Below are positions 38,371 through 50,359 of a DNA stretch of 64,000 nucleotides, in pieces. The stretch lies in contig NC_091674.1 in the NCBI RefSeq assembly GCF_042453785.1, forward strand, positions 30,763,501-30,827,500. The letters run 5' to 3'. Within the stretch, counting starts at the first letter, position 1. Each line of letters opens with the position of its first letter. This DNA is from Malus domestica. Its lineage: Eukaryota; Streptophyta; Magnoliopsida; Rosales; Rosaceae. A program made the position numbers and the translations under genes. Below the pieces are notes generated by a model. The model ran no database searches. It was not told the origin of the DNA and saw only the letters and a list, made by a program, of their open reading frames with translations.

Positions 38371-40279
38371 ATGGAGATCTCTGATGATGAAAAGGATACA
38401 GTCTATGAGAATTATATACCGAAAGAACTCAGTCATGCTTTATCATCTACTGGTGCAAAGTTTATAGATGAAGTCCTTAATGGTCAAAATGAACGCTGTT
38501 TAGAGAACTTTCGCATGGATAAGCATGTCTTCTACAAGTTGTGTGATATTTTGCAAGGAAAAGGCCTACTGCGCCACACAAATCGAATCAAGATTGAAGA
38601 GCAATTGGCCATGTTCTTGTTCATAATTGGTCATAATCTACGGACTCGAGCTGTTCAAGAGTTATTCCGTTATTCCGGAGAAACCATCAGTCGTCATTTC
38701 AACAATGTCTTAAACGCAGTAATGGCAATTTCGTTAGGTTTCTTTCAGCCTCCAGGATCTGATGTTCCTCCCGAAATTTCAGAAAATCCTAGATTCTATC
38801 CATATTTTAAGGTAATCCCACAGTAACCAAGTATGATATGTATCTCGTTTCTATGTGATTTACAATTCAAAAGTTCTATCCTATAGGATTGTGTGGGAGC
38901 AGTTGATGGCATACACTTCCCGGTGATGGTGGGGGTAGATGAGCAAGGACCTTTCCGCGACAAGAATGGCTTACTTTCACAAAATGTTCTGGCTGCTTGC
39001 TCATTTGATCTCAAGTTCCTTTATGTCTTGGCTGGTTGGGAAGGCTCTGCTTCAGATTTGCAAGTTTTGAATTCTGCTCTCACCAGACGAAACAAATTGC
39101 AGATGCCAGAAGGTATTGCCAACCCGAATTGGACTATTAAATGCTCAGTTAATGTAGAAAACTGCGTTTCCTCCTTAAATTGATAGTCATTAAAAAAGTA
39201 TTCTTCTGTTTAGTTGATTTCATATTGTTATCATATATAAAAATCAGCATGATAGCGCTAGTGTGATGCCAATATGGACACAAGTTTGATTGCCTGATTA
39301 TGGATCATAATTCATGTCAATCACTAAACATCCTTGAATGTGAGATTTTCTGTTGGACAAAGTTGTCCTTTCCTATTCTGTGAAATTACACTGAAGCCAC
39401 CATATGAAGTGTGAACTCTCTTACACATCTGTTACATTTTGGTGGACATATTTGTCCCATCTTCCTTCCAAAGAGCAGCTCTATCTTGGCTAGCTCGCAT
39501 CATAATGGGGGAGGATGTAGTGGATTTGCATTTTCAACTGTCAAAATACAATGCAGATTAAATAGATTATAATTTACTTATTAGACAATAATTTCTAGAA
39601 GTAAATGTACTGTCAAAATTAGATATGAACTGGAAACTGCGGGATCCCATGTATGCAACACATGGTGGTTTACTTGTTTGGAAAATATATAGTAACGATC
39701 TTATTCTGTCAATACTACAATTACTGTGGGATCTTACTACCACTGTTGGGATCAAAATTTGTAACAGGCAAATACTACCTCGTGGACACCAAGTATCCAA
39801 ACATGCCTGGCTTCATTGCTCCGTATCCTGGTATACCTTATCACTCAACGGAGTTTCCTAGTGGTTATCACCCTCAAGATGCAAAAGAGCTATTTAATCA
39901 GCGACACTCAGTATTACGAAATGCATCTGATCGCACTTTTGGGGCTTTAAAAGAACGCTTCCCTATATTGATGTCAGCCCCTCCGTACCCATTACAAACA
40001 CAAGTCAAATTGGTTGTGGCAGCTTGTGCCCTACACAACTTCATCCGTGAGGAGAAACCAGATGACTGGATCTTTAAAATGTACGAAAAGGACACCATAC
40101 TGCAAATGGAGGAATCAATTCCCCCGTTAGGGGAGGTGGAGCAACCAATCATGCATTTTGAAGCCTCTGCTTTGGACATTGCTTTTGAAACCGAAGAACT
40201 GGAATTCACTTCGCAGACGCGGGATTCGATTGCAAGTGAAATGTGGGATGACTATATCCATGATTTATCTCCCATGTAG
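38371..40279 (+). CDS. ALP1-like protein, domesticated PIF/Harbinger transposase
   Basis: Three exons (38371-38811, 38887-39112, 39768-40279) give 392 residues. It has the HARBI1/DDE_4 fold: an N-terminal helix-turn-helix-like region (EEQLAMFLFIIGHN..RYSGETISRHFNNVL), then VGAVDGIHF with first Asp (about 154), SASDLQVL with second Asp (about 204), and KYYLVDTKYPNMPGF. The conserved third-acid site, normally I-E-R-x-F-G-x-L-K-x-R-F, reads SDRTFGALKERF, i.e. Asp 277. The reading frame is intact, introns are clean, and I find no terminal inverted repeats or target duplication around it. This fits a host gene rather than a mobile element. In Arabidopsis ALP1 associates with the PRC2 Polycomb complex and counteracts silencing. 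Whether this is the ALP1 orthologue or another domesticated Harbinger gene is not decided. Confidence 0.85.
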
Positions 40280-41274
40280 ATCAAATTGATTATGGTCACA
40301 GATTCAAGCCAGATTGACATTTTTTCTGGGTTTGAGTCCACGACAACCAGACGAAGGTTTCGTTAATGTACATTTCTACTTCTGTTTATAGAAAAGGAAT
40401 ATATTGGTAGGGTTTAGAAAAAGCAATCATTTGGAGGGGGTTGATGTTGCTGGCTTTTCCACCACCTTACAGCTGAACTCCAAAAGCATGAAGCAGGAAA
40501 CTTTGAAGATTGGGAGTGCATGTGTGGTAGGGAATACAATCTGTGACAGAAAAAGCAAGTGTTAAAGTGGTGGATCTACATTTCCATGTAAAACTGGCTG
40601 GTTTAGCAGTGGATTTGATCACTTTTTGGTACTATTATCTTCACTTTTTTGTCTGGTCCTCCATTATTTTATTTTATTGACTTTTTTGATATTATTATCT
40701 ATTTCCGGGTGACTTTTTTTCGTATTATTATCTATTTTATTGCCTTTTGGTGCACCGGGATATTAATGGGGTATGATGAAGCTATAGGATCTTTGTTTTC
40801 AATCTCATCCGTTCATTTCAAGCAATATGATCTTGTAGATTTTCCGCTTGTTTTCTTATTATTTGCTTAGATAAACACAAGTGTTCAGTGTTTAATGTGG
40901 TATTTCCAGGTTTCTAAAATTGTACCTGGGGAAAGCATAACTGAATACTGCAGTGCAGGTGACTATTTGTCAGACTCAGGGACCAAATTATAACGACCAT
41001 CAGATCGTGCACGCCGGTGAGTGGCCAAGGCCAGGCGACTTCACCAGTGGTCGCGGAGAGATCCTACTGTGTATTCCGGGTACATTCCTGGCACCCAAGA
41101 TTTCTCTCTTGTATGCATTTTACGTTTCGTGATAGATAAGAGATTCTACTGAGTAATCGGAGATATTAACCCCTTTATATGTCTCGCTCAAATGAGTGGG
41201 AGATGTATCTACCTCTTGCACCCAAGTTTTTCTCGTAAGATAGGACGTCCTACCAGCCATATGGAGTTTGATAT
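40280..41274. other. Intergenic, ALP1-like 3' flank
   Basis: Probable 3' untranslated region to about 40900, T-rich, then GC-richer sequence (about 40960-41100) without a supportable reading frame. No gene seen. Confidence 0.5.
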
Positions 41275-41494
41275 GGAGGCAGATTGTCTGCCTTCCTGTT
41301 ATGGTGCATTTTCCATCCATTCCTATTTGTGCGGTCACGGTTAAGATGCGTTAACATTTTATATTGATTCTTTTATAGAAATAATAAGACAAAAAGCAAT
41401 AGGAATATAAAATGTTGACGTGGCTTAATCGTGACCGCACAAATAAAAATGGATGGGAAGGGCACCATAACAGGAGAGCAGACAATCTACCTCT
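41275..41494. mobile_element. Foldback MITE with 9-bp duplication (Mutator-like), copy 1
   Basis: A near-perfect palindrome of about 220 bp. The left arm GGAGGCAGATTGTCTGCC..TTGTGCGGTCACGGTTAAG is mirrored by CTTAATCGTGACCGCACAA..GCAGACAATCTACCTC, with arms of about 95 bases and a short loop. Flanked by GTTTGATAT at 41266-41274 and 41495-41503. A 9-bp duplication with long inverted repeats is typical of Mutator-like MITEs. Confidence 0.85.
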
Positions 41495-42038
41495 GTTTGA
41501 TATAAACAAATCCACAGCTCTGGACCATTAAAGTAAAATTCTGCTCCTCTGTGATGTCCCATGTCTTTGGAGATAAGGGCATCTGACAGTTCTGATAGTA
41601 GCACATGGGAAAGATAGGATTAGTCACAGTCAGGGGAGCCTACACCACCTCTGCGTTATAGTTCGAAAGAATTAGTTATCAATGAGACTCAAACCGATGT
41701 GGGACTCGATGCACGCCAACACGAGGTGTTACGTAGTTTTTGTAGCAAAGCAACGTCGGAGCATGATAATCTATGCGACTCGTCTGGGGGCAATGAATGC
41801 TTCTTCTGCCTGGAATATTTCACATTGAGAAAAAACTCGGGGAGAGATACACAACCACGTCATTTATATGGAACGTCTTATATCTCATAGATTCACTTGT
41901 ATTTTGGTCCGGCTGATCAAAGAAAATTGGGATTTCACGATAAAATTAATTAGTAATATAAAAAATAATAAAATTACTTATAAGCACAAACAAAATTCGA
42001 GTGCCAATCCTAGAATTTGCATGAACTTTAAAATCTGT

Positions 42039-42268
42039 GACCTGGATTGTTTGTCCTTCCCCATTCCATCCCCTCTCCTCTTATTTGAACGATCACGGTT
42101 AAGTAACGTCAACATTTTATATTTCTAATGTTTTTTGTCCTATTATCTCTATAAAAATCAATATAAAATATTAACGTTACTTAATCGTAACCATTCAAAT
42201 AGAATGAGATGGGGAGGGGGAGGGGGAGGGGAAGGAGATGGGGAGGGGGAGGCAGACAATTCAGGTCC
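42039..42268. mobile_element. Foldback MITE of the same family, copy 2
   Basis: Left arm GACCTGGATTGTTTGTCC..GAACGATCACGGTTAAG and right arm CTTAATCGTAACCATTCAAA..GGCAGACAATTCAGGTCC form the same foldback as copy 1 at 41275. The right arm has expanded into a G-rich tract (42211-42252). No clear target duplication, so it is older or altered at its ends. Confidence 0.7.
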
Positions 42269-43308
42269 TAAAACTTAATGTTTACTTTGACCATATTATC
42301 CATACGTCCCCATGAGAGGAGTGAGGACCATGAGTCTAGTGGTCACCGGTGTCGTGTCGGCAGCTTTTCCTCTTTTGGGGACAAAGCCTGCAAATGTGCT
42401 TCCAAAGTCGTTTGTTTGGCAAGTTAAACTGTGAGACTAATAAATGCCGAAAGATCAAATCCAAAATCTTAATTATACCAAACAAATCTACACGAACAAC
42501 ACGTATTAAATACGAGCACTTGAAACTTTCATTACCATAGTGTATTGAATGACTTATTTGACTCAATACAGTACGGTATAACCCCCACTCCTAAGAGGTC
42601 TTTTATATGTATTAGAGACGTTATAAATGAGAACGATACTTGATTGTTCAAATATGAAATAAGTAATCATCACGGTGATTCCTTAATTATTCAAGACGTA
42701 CTTAATTTCAATGTGTTGGGACAACCCCTCCCCCACCCCCAACCCCTTTTTTATTATTTTATATTAAAAACGAATTACCTTCAAATGGGGAAAATGTAAA
42801 GAGCAAGAGCAACTTAGAATATGTAAAGGACATATAGGGCCACTAGTGATAATATAGAAACCTAAAGGGACTCATTTGATATTAACCATTTCTTCAACAA
42901 ATTATGGAAAAGGACAAAGCACCTCCAAACCCCCAAACATTAATGATTTGAAACACAATCCAACTTCCGGTAAGGAGAAAATTTTCAATATGATGAGAAC
43001 ACGAATGATATATCATGTATTTTTATGTAAGCAGTAAAAAATTTTATTTTTAAAGTTATTAATTTTTTAATACATATATCTCACAATTTGTATAATAACA
43101 TCAAACGTGATGTATTACTTCGTATGTCAATCACGTTAAAAAATCTCATTCATCACCGTCACCCCCACCCCACCACACTTTAAATAAACCTTCAAATTTC
43201 AAACAAGAACAAGATCAAAATCCAAATTCCCATCTCAATTTTCCCGAGAAACAAACAGAAAATCCTCTCCCCAAAACCAACACGCAGAAACAACAGAAAG
43301 CGGGGAAA
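42269..43308. other. Intergenic, upstream of At3g17950-like gene
   Basis: No coding region supported. The last 170 bases are C/A-rich (CACCCCCACCCCACCAC..AAAACCAACACGCAG) and form the likely leader of the following gene. Confidence 0.5.
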
Positions 43309-43999
43309 ATGCTAGATCCGAGAAATGATATGCTTCCGCCGCCCTCCTCCCCCACCAACTCCTCCGTCTCCTCCTCCGATCTCGACACCGAGGTAACTCA
43401 TTTCCCCCATTTCTTCCAATTTCATCAATTTCTTAATTTTGATTTACAAAATCTGTGAAAAGTTGGGAAATTTTCAATCGCAGTCTACAGGCTCCTTCTT
43501 TCACGATCGGAGCACGACGTTAGGAACACTAATGGGAGTGAGCTTCCCCGCCATCACCTTCAGAGCTCCGAGCCAGCACCACCGCGACCCCCAACCCGGA
43601 AACATCAACAACATCGGTAGTACTAGCGCAAGCAGCTCCGGGAAGACGAAGAAGCCGAAAAAGAAGAGCGCCGCCGCTTCGTCGGCGGTGGGTGCGCTGG
43701 CGGGGCGGCGGAGGAGGTGGTGGCGCCTCTGCCAAGACGACGGCACCAAGCCGGCTTCGCTCGGGGAGTTTCTTGAGGTGGAGAGGAGGTTCGGAGACGC
43801 TGCGTTTTACGATACGGCCGCGGAGCTGGAAGGCGTCATGGTGGGCCAGCCCAGAAATGGACGGCTGTTGTTCGCCGACGGGAGGGTTCTTCCGCCGTCG
43901 AATGTTGATGATGGGATTGGGACTTCATCGACGGCTGCTGGGGTTCTCTCTAGATTGCCGGTTTCACTCACTGCCATCTGTGGTGGCGGTGTAGCATAA
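43309..43999 (+). CDS. At3g17950-like plant protein of unknown function
   Basis: Two exons (43309-43392, 43484-43999) give 199 residues. It begins MLDPRNDMLPPPSSPTNSSV with a Ser-rich acidic segment ending DLDTE, then STGSFFHDRSTTLGTLMGVS, wording I recognise from Arabidopsis At3g17950 and relatives. A basic low-complexity stretch (GKTKKPKKKS..GRRRRWW) could act as a nuclear localisation signal. A conserved C-terminal part contains LGEFLEVERRFGD and GRLLFADGRVLPP. No enzymatic motif, signal peptide or membrane segment is visible; function is unknown. GC content is much higher than its flanks, as is common for small plant genes of this kind. Confidence 0.82.
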
Positions 44000-46099
44000 G
44001 CCCCCGTCCCGCTTCTTTTTTTTTCACTCTATGTCTTTTTTTACTTTTTAAATGTTTAATGACATCATCATTTAAATTTATTTGTTTAATGACATCATCA
44101 TTTAGCTTCTTTTTTTGTCACTTCCTTTAACTATCTGTTAAAATATATTAAAATAATAGTTTACCAATTAATTATATATGTTTTTATATATTTTAATTAT
44201 TAAATTAATATTTTTATGTTTTTTTATAAAAAGTTAATTGGAGTGATCAAGATTGCAACTTTGTAAAACACAAAGCTTAAATTAGCTAAATTAAAAATAC
44301 AGCGATCAAAATATATTTTAATCATAAACACATTGACCAAAAAAGTATTTAACGCGACAAAAAGGGTTTGGCTATTGGATTTTGCTTTCTTCCTTTTTTC
44401 TCCCCTCCTGTTATTGCGTTTTCTTATCATATGTTATCCATCCACGTCACGATTTGGAAGCTAAATGGCTCTGTGAAAATAGTACGTATTTTATGATAAA
44501 TCTTGCAAGAAAAAGTTGTGGTTAACTTTGGACAAAGCAACATTATCAATCACACTTATGCTAATAATTTCAGTTTAGGTACTAACTAGCCAAGGCACCT
44601 ATTGTTGCGGGTTTACAATTCTACGTACACATATTAACAACGATGTTTACAACTCTATTTACATATATATGTACATCCATATTTACAATTATATTTTCAC
44701 AAATATACTATTCAGCACTTTCGAACTTTGTTGATCGAAACTTCAAAGTTTGTTTTCCCTCATATGCATATGTTTCTATGTTACAAATTGAAACGAAACT
44801 GTACTTATTGAGGAGATTTTTTTTAATTGCTATAAAAGTTGGATACTTTCTATAGTCAGTTTTCAAATGCATTTAATAAGAAATGTTAGGAAAAAAAAAA
44901 TATATATATATATATATGTTGATCTAAGTGAAATTTTAGTTTATTTAGCATTACTCTCTTATAAAATACTAGCATTTGTCTATATGTATGAACACATTTT
45001 TTTAGAAAATGAGAAGGAGAAAGGGAGAGAGGGAGAGGGGGGGAGAGAGAGAATGTGGGAGGAGTCACTTTTATAAATAGACAACTCCCCTCTTGGCATT
45101 AGATTTCAAAAACTTTCATTCAATTTTTCATCCATCCAATTTTTCATCCTTTTTGTTCTCATATAGTTGCCATGTGTTGTTTCCGTGATGAAGATTGATG
45201 AAAAATTGGATGTAAACTTTTAAAATCTAATGCATGAGGGAAATTGACTATTTCTAAAAGTTCAGGGGGTAATCGGCTAAAATTAAAGTTCAAGGGAGAA
45301 ATTGGCTAATTATAAAAGTTTAAGGGGGTAATCGGCTAAAATTAAAGTTCAGAACATAAATTAGTAGCTCTATATAAGTTCAGGGGTAAATCGACAAATA
45401 TGCATATAAAATATATATTGTCCAAAAAACATTACGTAGCAAAGAGTTGAATTCAATTTTGAGAGAATATCGCTTTAGCAAATAAGTAAACAATATTATT
45501 AGAAAAAAAACTAATGAAAATGATTTGAAAACTTTGATTAACGAAAATGACAAAATAAATGGTAAAATGAATAGTATTAGGATTGATTTTTTAATGTAAA
45601 AATATGATTTTTCATTAAAATGAACAGTACCATGAGTTTTTCGTTAAAGTTCCTTATTATTAATCAATGTCACCATCATGGGATCTAAAACGAAAAGCCT
45701 TTTTTGTTGGTGGTTGGTTTTCTTGATTTGGCTTCATCACTTTCCAGCTTTAGAACAGGTGGAAGACAAAAGGAAGACGACTAATCTAATCCCAACCATT
45801 TTTAAATTAGAAATATATTAACATATTTTATTCACAATAAACAGCTAATTAATGCTGTAACATCCATATTGGAAAACAATGTGAATTAGAAGGGGAAAGC
45901 TAAAATAATGTCGAATGGAGGATTCAGACTTTCTTGCATGTCTGAGAACGACTTAAATTAACAAACGCATCAGCAACAAAATTGGCTTCTCTAAATACAC
46001 AAACGAAACTTTCTCGTCATGAAGTTAACTAGATATTTAACTACTTTTAAAATTAATCCAAGAATAAATAAATCAAAATTAATTACACTGAAGAGGATA
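44000..46099. other. Intergenic with two small inverted-repeat relics
   Basis: No gene supported. At 45076-45253 arms AAATAGACAACTCCCCTC..GCATTAGATTT and AAATCTAATGCATGAGGG..GACTATTT form a foldback of about 178 bp, probably a MITE. Just downstream a segment AAGTTCAGGGGGTAATCGGC is repeated three times with variation (45260-45390). At 45508-45652 there is an inverted relative of the relic at 4038-4182. A (AT)n run lies at about 44902. Confidence 0.6.
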
Positions 46100-46648
46100 T
46101 CAATGTGTGCAAGGAGTCTCATCAATGGTCTCCAAGGCAGGCTTCCATGATCTTTGCTTTGAGTACCTCTCCAATAATATTACTGGCTCTGGATTATTGT
46201 TTGAAGTAACACTAATTATTACATAATCATCACAATCCAGTCTCTTGGATTCCGAAACATTAAACAAGCGAAAATCTCCGAAAACCGGAAAAATCCTGCT
46301 GAAATTCTTGAAGCCTCTACTGTTCTTGAGTGCCTTTGAAGCCTTGTAAGCTAGGGAGCTGAGTTCCTCATGTGTTAGCACTGAGTAGAGGAGGTCCATG
46401 GGGAGGAGGAAGTAAAGCCGCCGTCTTTCCAGCGGTTTGTCGGCGGTGAGGCCGTGGATTCTGTTGCCTACTTTGAGGGTGGTAGACTCGCACAAAAACT
46501 GGCCTGGATTCTCTACCATTAGCTCTGCTGCTTTTACTTGCCTTGTGAAAACTTCCATTCTTCCATCCAAAGTTAAAACTTTTGCTGCTCCTCCTGGACT
46601 GCTTGGGAATATGATTAATGGAGCACAAGAAACTGCTGCATTCCCCAT
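46100..46648 (-). CDS. DUF4228 (PADRE) domain protein
   Basis: Single-exon gene of 182 residues, typical of the plant DUF4228 family. The N terminus MGNAAVSCAPL has Gly2 and Cys8, the usual N-myristoylation and palmitoylation pattern of the family, implying membrane attachment. The conserved core follows: KVLTLDGRMEVFTRQVKAAE, LMVENPGQFLCES, HGLTADKPLERRRLYFLLP and SVLTHEELSSLAYKASKAL. Members are often induced by pathogen or abiotic stress; the molecular role is unknown. The reading frame is intact. A TATA-like sequence lies about 100 bases upstream of the start, and the leader is GA-rich. Confidence 0.92.
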   Translation of the reverse strand: MGNAAVSCAPLIIFPSSPGGAAKVLTLDGRMEVFTRQVKAAELMVENPGQFLCESTTLKVGNRIHGLTADKPLERRRLYFLLPMDLLYSVLTHEELSSLAYKASKALKNSRGFKNFSRIFPVFGDFRLFNVSESKRLDCDDYVIISVTSNNNPEPVILLERYSKQRSWKPALETIDETPCTH

Positions 46649-46744
46649 CAGAGAGGCAAACGGTAGGTTTTCTCTTTGGAGGAGAGGAGGAGGAGGAGAG
46701 AGAGAGAGATGTATGGTGGATGGGGGTTTGGAAGAGTCCGTTTG

Positions 46745-46755
46745 AGTATATATAA
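46745..46755 (-). promoter_or_regulatory. Possible TATA box of the DUF4228 gene
   Basis: On the minus strand TTTATATATAC lies about 100 bases upstream of the ATG at 46648, a plausible core promoter position with a short leader. The GA/CT-rich tract at 46684-46711 falls between it and the start. Confidence 0.5.
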
Positions 46756-46759
46756 ATGA

Positions 46760-48200
46760 AATTTATGCATGCATGAATATGAAGGTTATTGATTGACAGT
46801 GGGGGAGAGATATGAGATGGATTTGTCGTCTACCTAGATACCTGTCACTTGGTTACACCTAAAGCATACAAGTATCATACCCCCTATGTAGACTTTGAGT
46901 GCGAGTTTTGGCGTAACGAAAATGTTGCTTCTTTGTGACCAAAAGTTCAAGAGTTTGAATCGTTGAAACAACCTATTTGCAAAGTAATGGTACGGCTATG
47001 TACGATAGACGTTTCTCCTTATCCTCGCACAACAGCAAACATATTGTTGACTTGATGTTGCCCTTTTATAGAGGTCTGTTATTATAGAACGAACTGTTTA
47101 TATATCACAAATAATGTGTTGATAATTACAATAGTGTATTTTAAATGTATAGGATTTCAATGGGATTTTGATGAATTTGTCAGTGTAAGGAGGGCACATG
47201 GTGAAGCATGGAGCAATTTGTTGGGCAACGTACTACAAACGGCTCACTTAAGGACACCACCAAACGAATGATTGGACATGGTTCCTGCTACAGGCTTACC
47301 TACCATTTCTTTGATATTATTCCTGCTACAGGCTCACCTACTGTATAAGTATATCTATACAAATACCTACAAATATATGTATATATATGGGGCGAATCTG
47401 TGACACTATTTTTTTATACACGTTTTTGTGAGGCGTACTACGTAATGTATTTTAACGATCCAAATTATCTATCTTTTAGAATATCATTCATAGATTATTC
47501 TTGCAAAAAATTAGCCAAATTCAAAACTATTAAGACATCCATAATGAAGAAAATCGACGAATATGATTTAACATAAAAGTGTAAACCCTTAATCCAACGG
47601 GCATATGGTTTTCAGATTTGAGTGATTTTTAGTAGACATAATATTTGAGGAAAAACTTAAAAGATAGACTATCTAGATCGTTGAAATACATTAAAATGTT
47701 CAATTATAGGATACTAAGAAATGCATGGACATACTTTCTTAGATTTGACATCAGCGAGGAGTATCTAGGCACAGAAATGGTCACAAGGTCAAATATTTTG
47801 CTTGTTATGCAATCACTATCCAATGCTAGCTTAAGACTGATAAACTAGAGGCTACCAATTTGGAGCTATTATCTAATCTCAACTGTATGATTAGTAAGTT
47901 GGGAAACCTAAAGCTTAATTAGTTTCCTAAATTGGTCAAACTAATAACATCCTTGATCTTGGTAGATATTAGCTTAATAAAGTTTCAAGTAAGTCCAAAA
48001 ACAAATTAATTGTACTAAATCTGTTGGTGGCATTATTAGGAATTCAGACAGGCTTTTTGTTGTATGTTTAATTAGATTGGTAATTAGGTTGAGTATGCTT
48101 ACTTTATAACCAAATGATTATGAAGCAAATCTTGATTGTTTATTGAATCAAGGAGAGTATGTCTAATATAGTACCATTGTGACAAACCTTATACACCCTA
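46760..48200. other. Intergenic between divergent DUF4228 and DUF3007-type genes
   Basis: AT-rich sequence without a supported gene. A short near-repeat TTCCTGCTACAGGCTTACCT / TTCCTGCTACAGGCTCACCT occurs at about 47281 and 47320. No terminal repeats recognised. Confidence 0.5.
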
Positions 48201-48213
48201 TAACATGGAAGTT

Positions 48214-48406
48214 TCGGGTGGCTCAGTAGTTGGGGACGAATTTCAAGCTCGTATTTCCTACGACATTTCTTGGGTTTGATTCCAAACATTGGTGAATCGC
48301 ATGATGGTGCTTAGGGGGGAGCTCAAACGCCTCTGTAAGTGTTCCCGACCCCCGAAAGAGTGAATTGTTGTGGCGAAGCCACCAGGTAGTCTATTAAAAA
48401 AAAAAA
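48214..48406 (+). mobile_element. tRNA-derived SINE with target duplication
   Basis: Contains an A-box GTGGCTCAGTAGTTGGGG near 48218 and a B-box GGGTTTGATTCC near 48272, and ends in a poly(A) run. Flanked by TAACATGGAAGTT (48201-48213) and TAACATGAAAGTT (48409-48421), one mismatch in 13. It differs in body sequence from the SINE at 5751. Confidence 0.82.
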
Positions 48407-48732
48407 GTTAACATGAAAGTTCCCATTCCATTCAAAGTAGTTTTCGCACTCTTTTTATTCTTTTTTGACCGAAGATGAAAAAGAAATTGCATAAATAATT
48501 CTCATTCATCTAATTTGTGTCCAACCACTTGAGCATAAACATAAAGAGAAAGAACGTATACACATCCGCTGTCTTATACACTCCGGAACATGAAAGTTCA
48601 TGATTCATATGATTACATAGAGGTGTGCCTCTAATACTACAAAAACAATCGAATTTGATTTAGCTCATACCTTTTATGCTCAGATTAATTATAATTTCCT
48701 TTTTTTTTTTGTTGGGTTTGTTTTTTGTAGTA

Positions 48733-50248
48733 ATGGCATCTCTCCCACTTGGAAATTCTCCAAGTTGTAGTTTAGCATGTGAAAGAAGACCAATTTCCCT
48801 TCTGGGTATTTCGGCTCTGCCATTGATGCGCTTAAAGGCCAGAGCTTTTCATGGTTTGGTGAGAGGTCAGTTGTTTCTTGCCGTTCTTGACTATTTTTTT
48901 CAGCTTCAGTTACTTGGGTTTGCTCCGAAAGACTTCCCGTTCAATTTTCGGGTCTAATTCGAACTAGTGTAGAGGATATGGCTGTTGCATTTGATGTGTT
49001 TATAGACCTTTCTGATTGTATTTGTGCAAAACTTCCATTGGTTACGCAGAAATCGACAGGCATTGTATTGGTTAGCTCTAATAGAATGTGGGGGGTTTTC
49101 GCTTTTCATTTGATTAAAATGCTATCAAGTGTTTGGAGACAGCATCAGAGAATTTAAGCTGAAACTAACTGTGTAAGGTTTGCACATTGCAAAACAGAAA
49201 GAATTGTTTTAGATTTTTAGAGAGAATGATGTGCACATTTACCGTCTAGAGATGTGAAAGGCTCGACAATTTCTTTGTGTTTACGGTTCCTCTCTTCACG
49301 CGTGCAACATTTAATGTGTATGATTGACCGATTTATCCATTTTGGAAATTCCCACGTTACCTTCAGACTTGATATTGTTTGATTGTTCTATCTCTGACCG
49401 TATGTTTTCATATACTGTGATATGTAGGAGTGTTCTACTTACTTGATTGATTGAAAGGGGTTGCATACAAATGATATCTTTTGCTTATACAAACCGGCCA
49501 TTTAGCTGATATTGCTACTTTTATACTAAATTCGTTAGGTGGAGTTATGATTCACAGCTTATATAGAAAGGAGACATCCCTTTTTAGCCGTGAAGGATCC
49601 AATAGCATCAACCGCATTATGCGAAAAAGGGTGCTCTTGACCATCCCCAGGAATAGCAGTTCGTCGGACTCTAATGGCGGTGAGGATGACTCCTCTGATC
49701 AGGCCAAGGCATGTATGAGCAACTGCTAATGAATGATTTGTTCTGTAACGCGAATACGAGTTATTTAGTATAGCTGGTCCTTTGGATCAGTGGGAAGAGG
49801 GTTCCTGGGATAGAGATGTACCATGTCTTGTTCTAACACTCAGTCATATCTGACCGGGAAGGAAAGATTTTCTTATTATATCTCCTTTTTTCCATTAATT
49901 TTTAACAGAAAAAACCGTTCGGATACTCAAGGAAGGATGTTTTATTGATTGGACTTGGAGTAACTGCCATAGGGATCGGCTTGAAAAGTGGATTAGATGT
50001 AAAATTTTCTGTTCTTAATAGCTCTCTTTCCTTTCAAGCCAACTCCTACTCTAGTTGTGTAATTCTTCTTGCGGTGATGTTTTATGCAGTTTGCTGGAGT
50101 TGATCCTTTACAAGCAGGGAACGTCGTTCAGCTGGTGCTGGTGTTGGGCCTGACAATTGGATGGATTTCCACGTATATTTTTCGAGTTTCCAATAAAGAA
50201 ATGACATACGCACAGCAAATACGCGACTATGAAAGCAAAGTCATGGAG
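48733..50248 (+). CDS. Plastid membrane protein of DUF3007 type, 3' exon not found
   Basis: Four exons proposed: 48733-48865, 49539-49708, 49909-49998, 50090-50248. The N terminus MASLPLGNSPSCSLACERR is a chloroplast-transit-like sequence. Two membrane segments follow: DVLLIGLGVTAIGIGLKSGL and VVQLVLVLGLTIGWISTYIF. After them comes KEMTYAQQIRDYESKVME, the motif that leads into the conserved C terminus of DUF3007 proteins of cyanobacteria and plastids. The second intron begins GC (AAG|GCATGT), as the only donor that keeps the frame. After VME a GT donor is present, but the expected basic/Glu-rich last exon is not visible in the following 5 kb, which is transposon sequence. Reading through gives 17 unrelated residues and a stop. 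It may therefore be a damaged copy or use a new terminus. Exon 1's donor is the least certain. Confidence 0.6.
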
Positions 50249-50359
50249 GTATCTTTTCTTCTAATTTCTCGTATGTCCATCATAACTCTCTCAAATACGT
50301 TATGAGTGTTGGATTTAGATATTTGTCGAAATTTGACAAATAAACGAAAAGGAAACGTA

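Noticed and set aside
41640-41740. Sequence resembling LTR edges (GATGTGGGACTCGATGCA)
   Set aside because: No matching second end or duplication found, so no element is called.
43501-43994. Antisense and frame-shifted open frames over the At3g17950-like gene
   Set aside because: High GC content opens all frames there; only the frame with conserved DRSTTLGTLMG wording is supported.
44902-44917. Short AT repeat as an origin or regulatory site
   Set aside because: Simple-sequence repeat with no supporting context.
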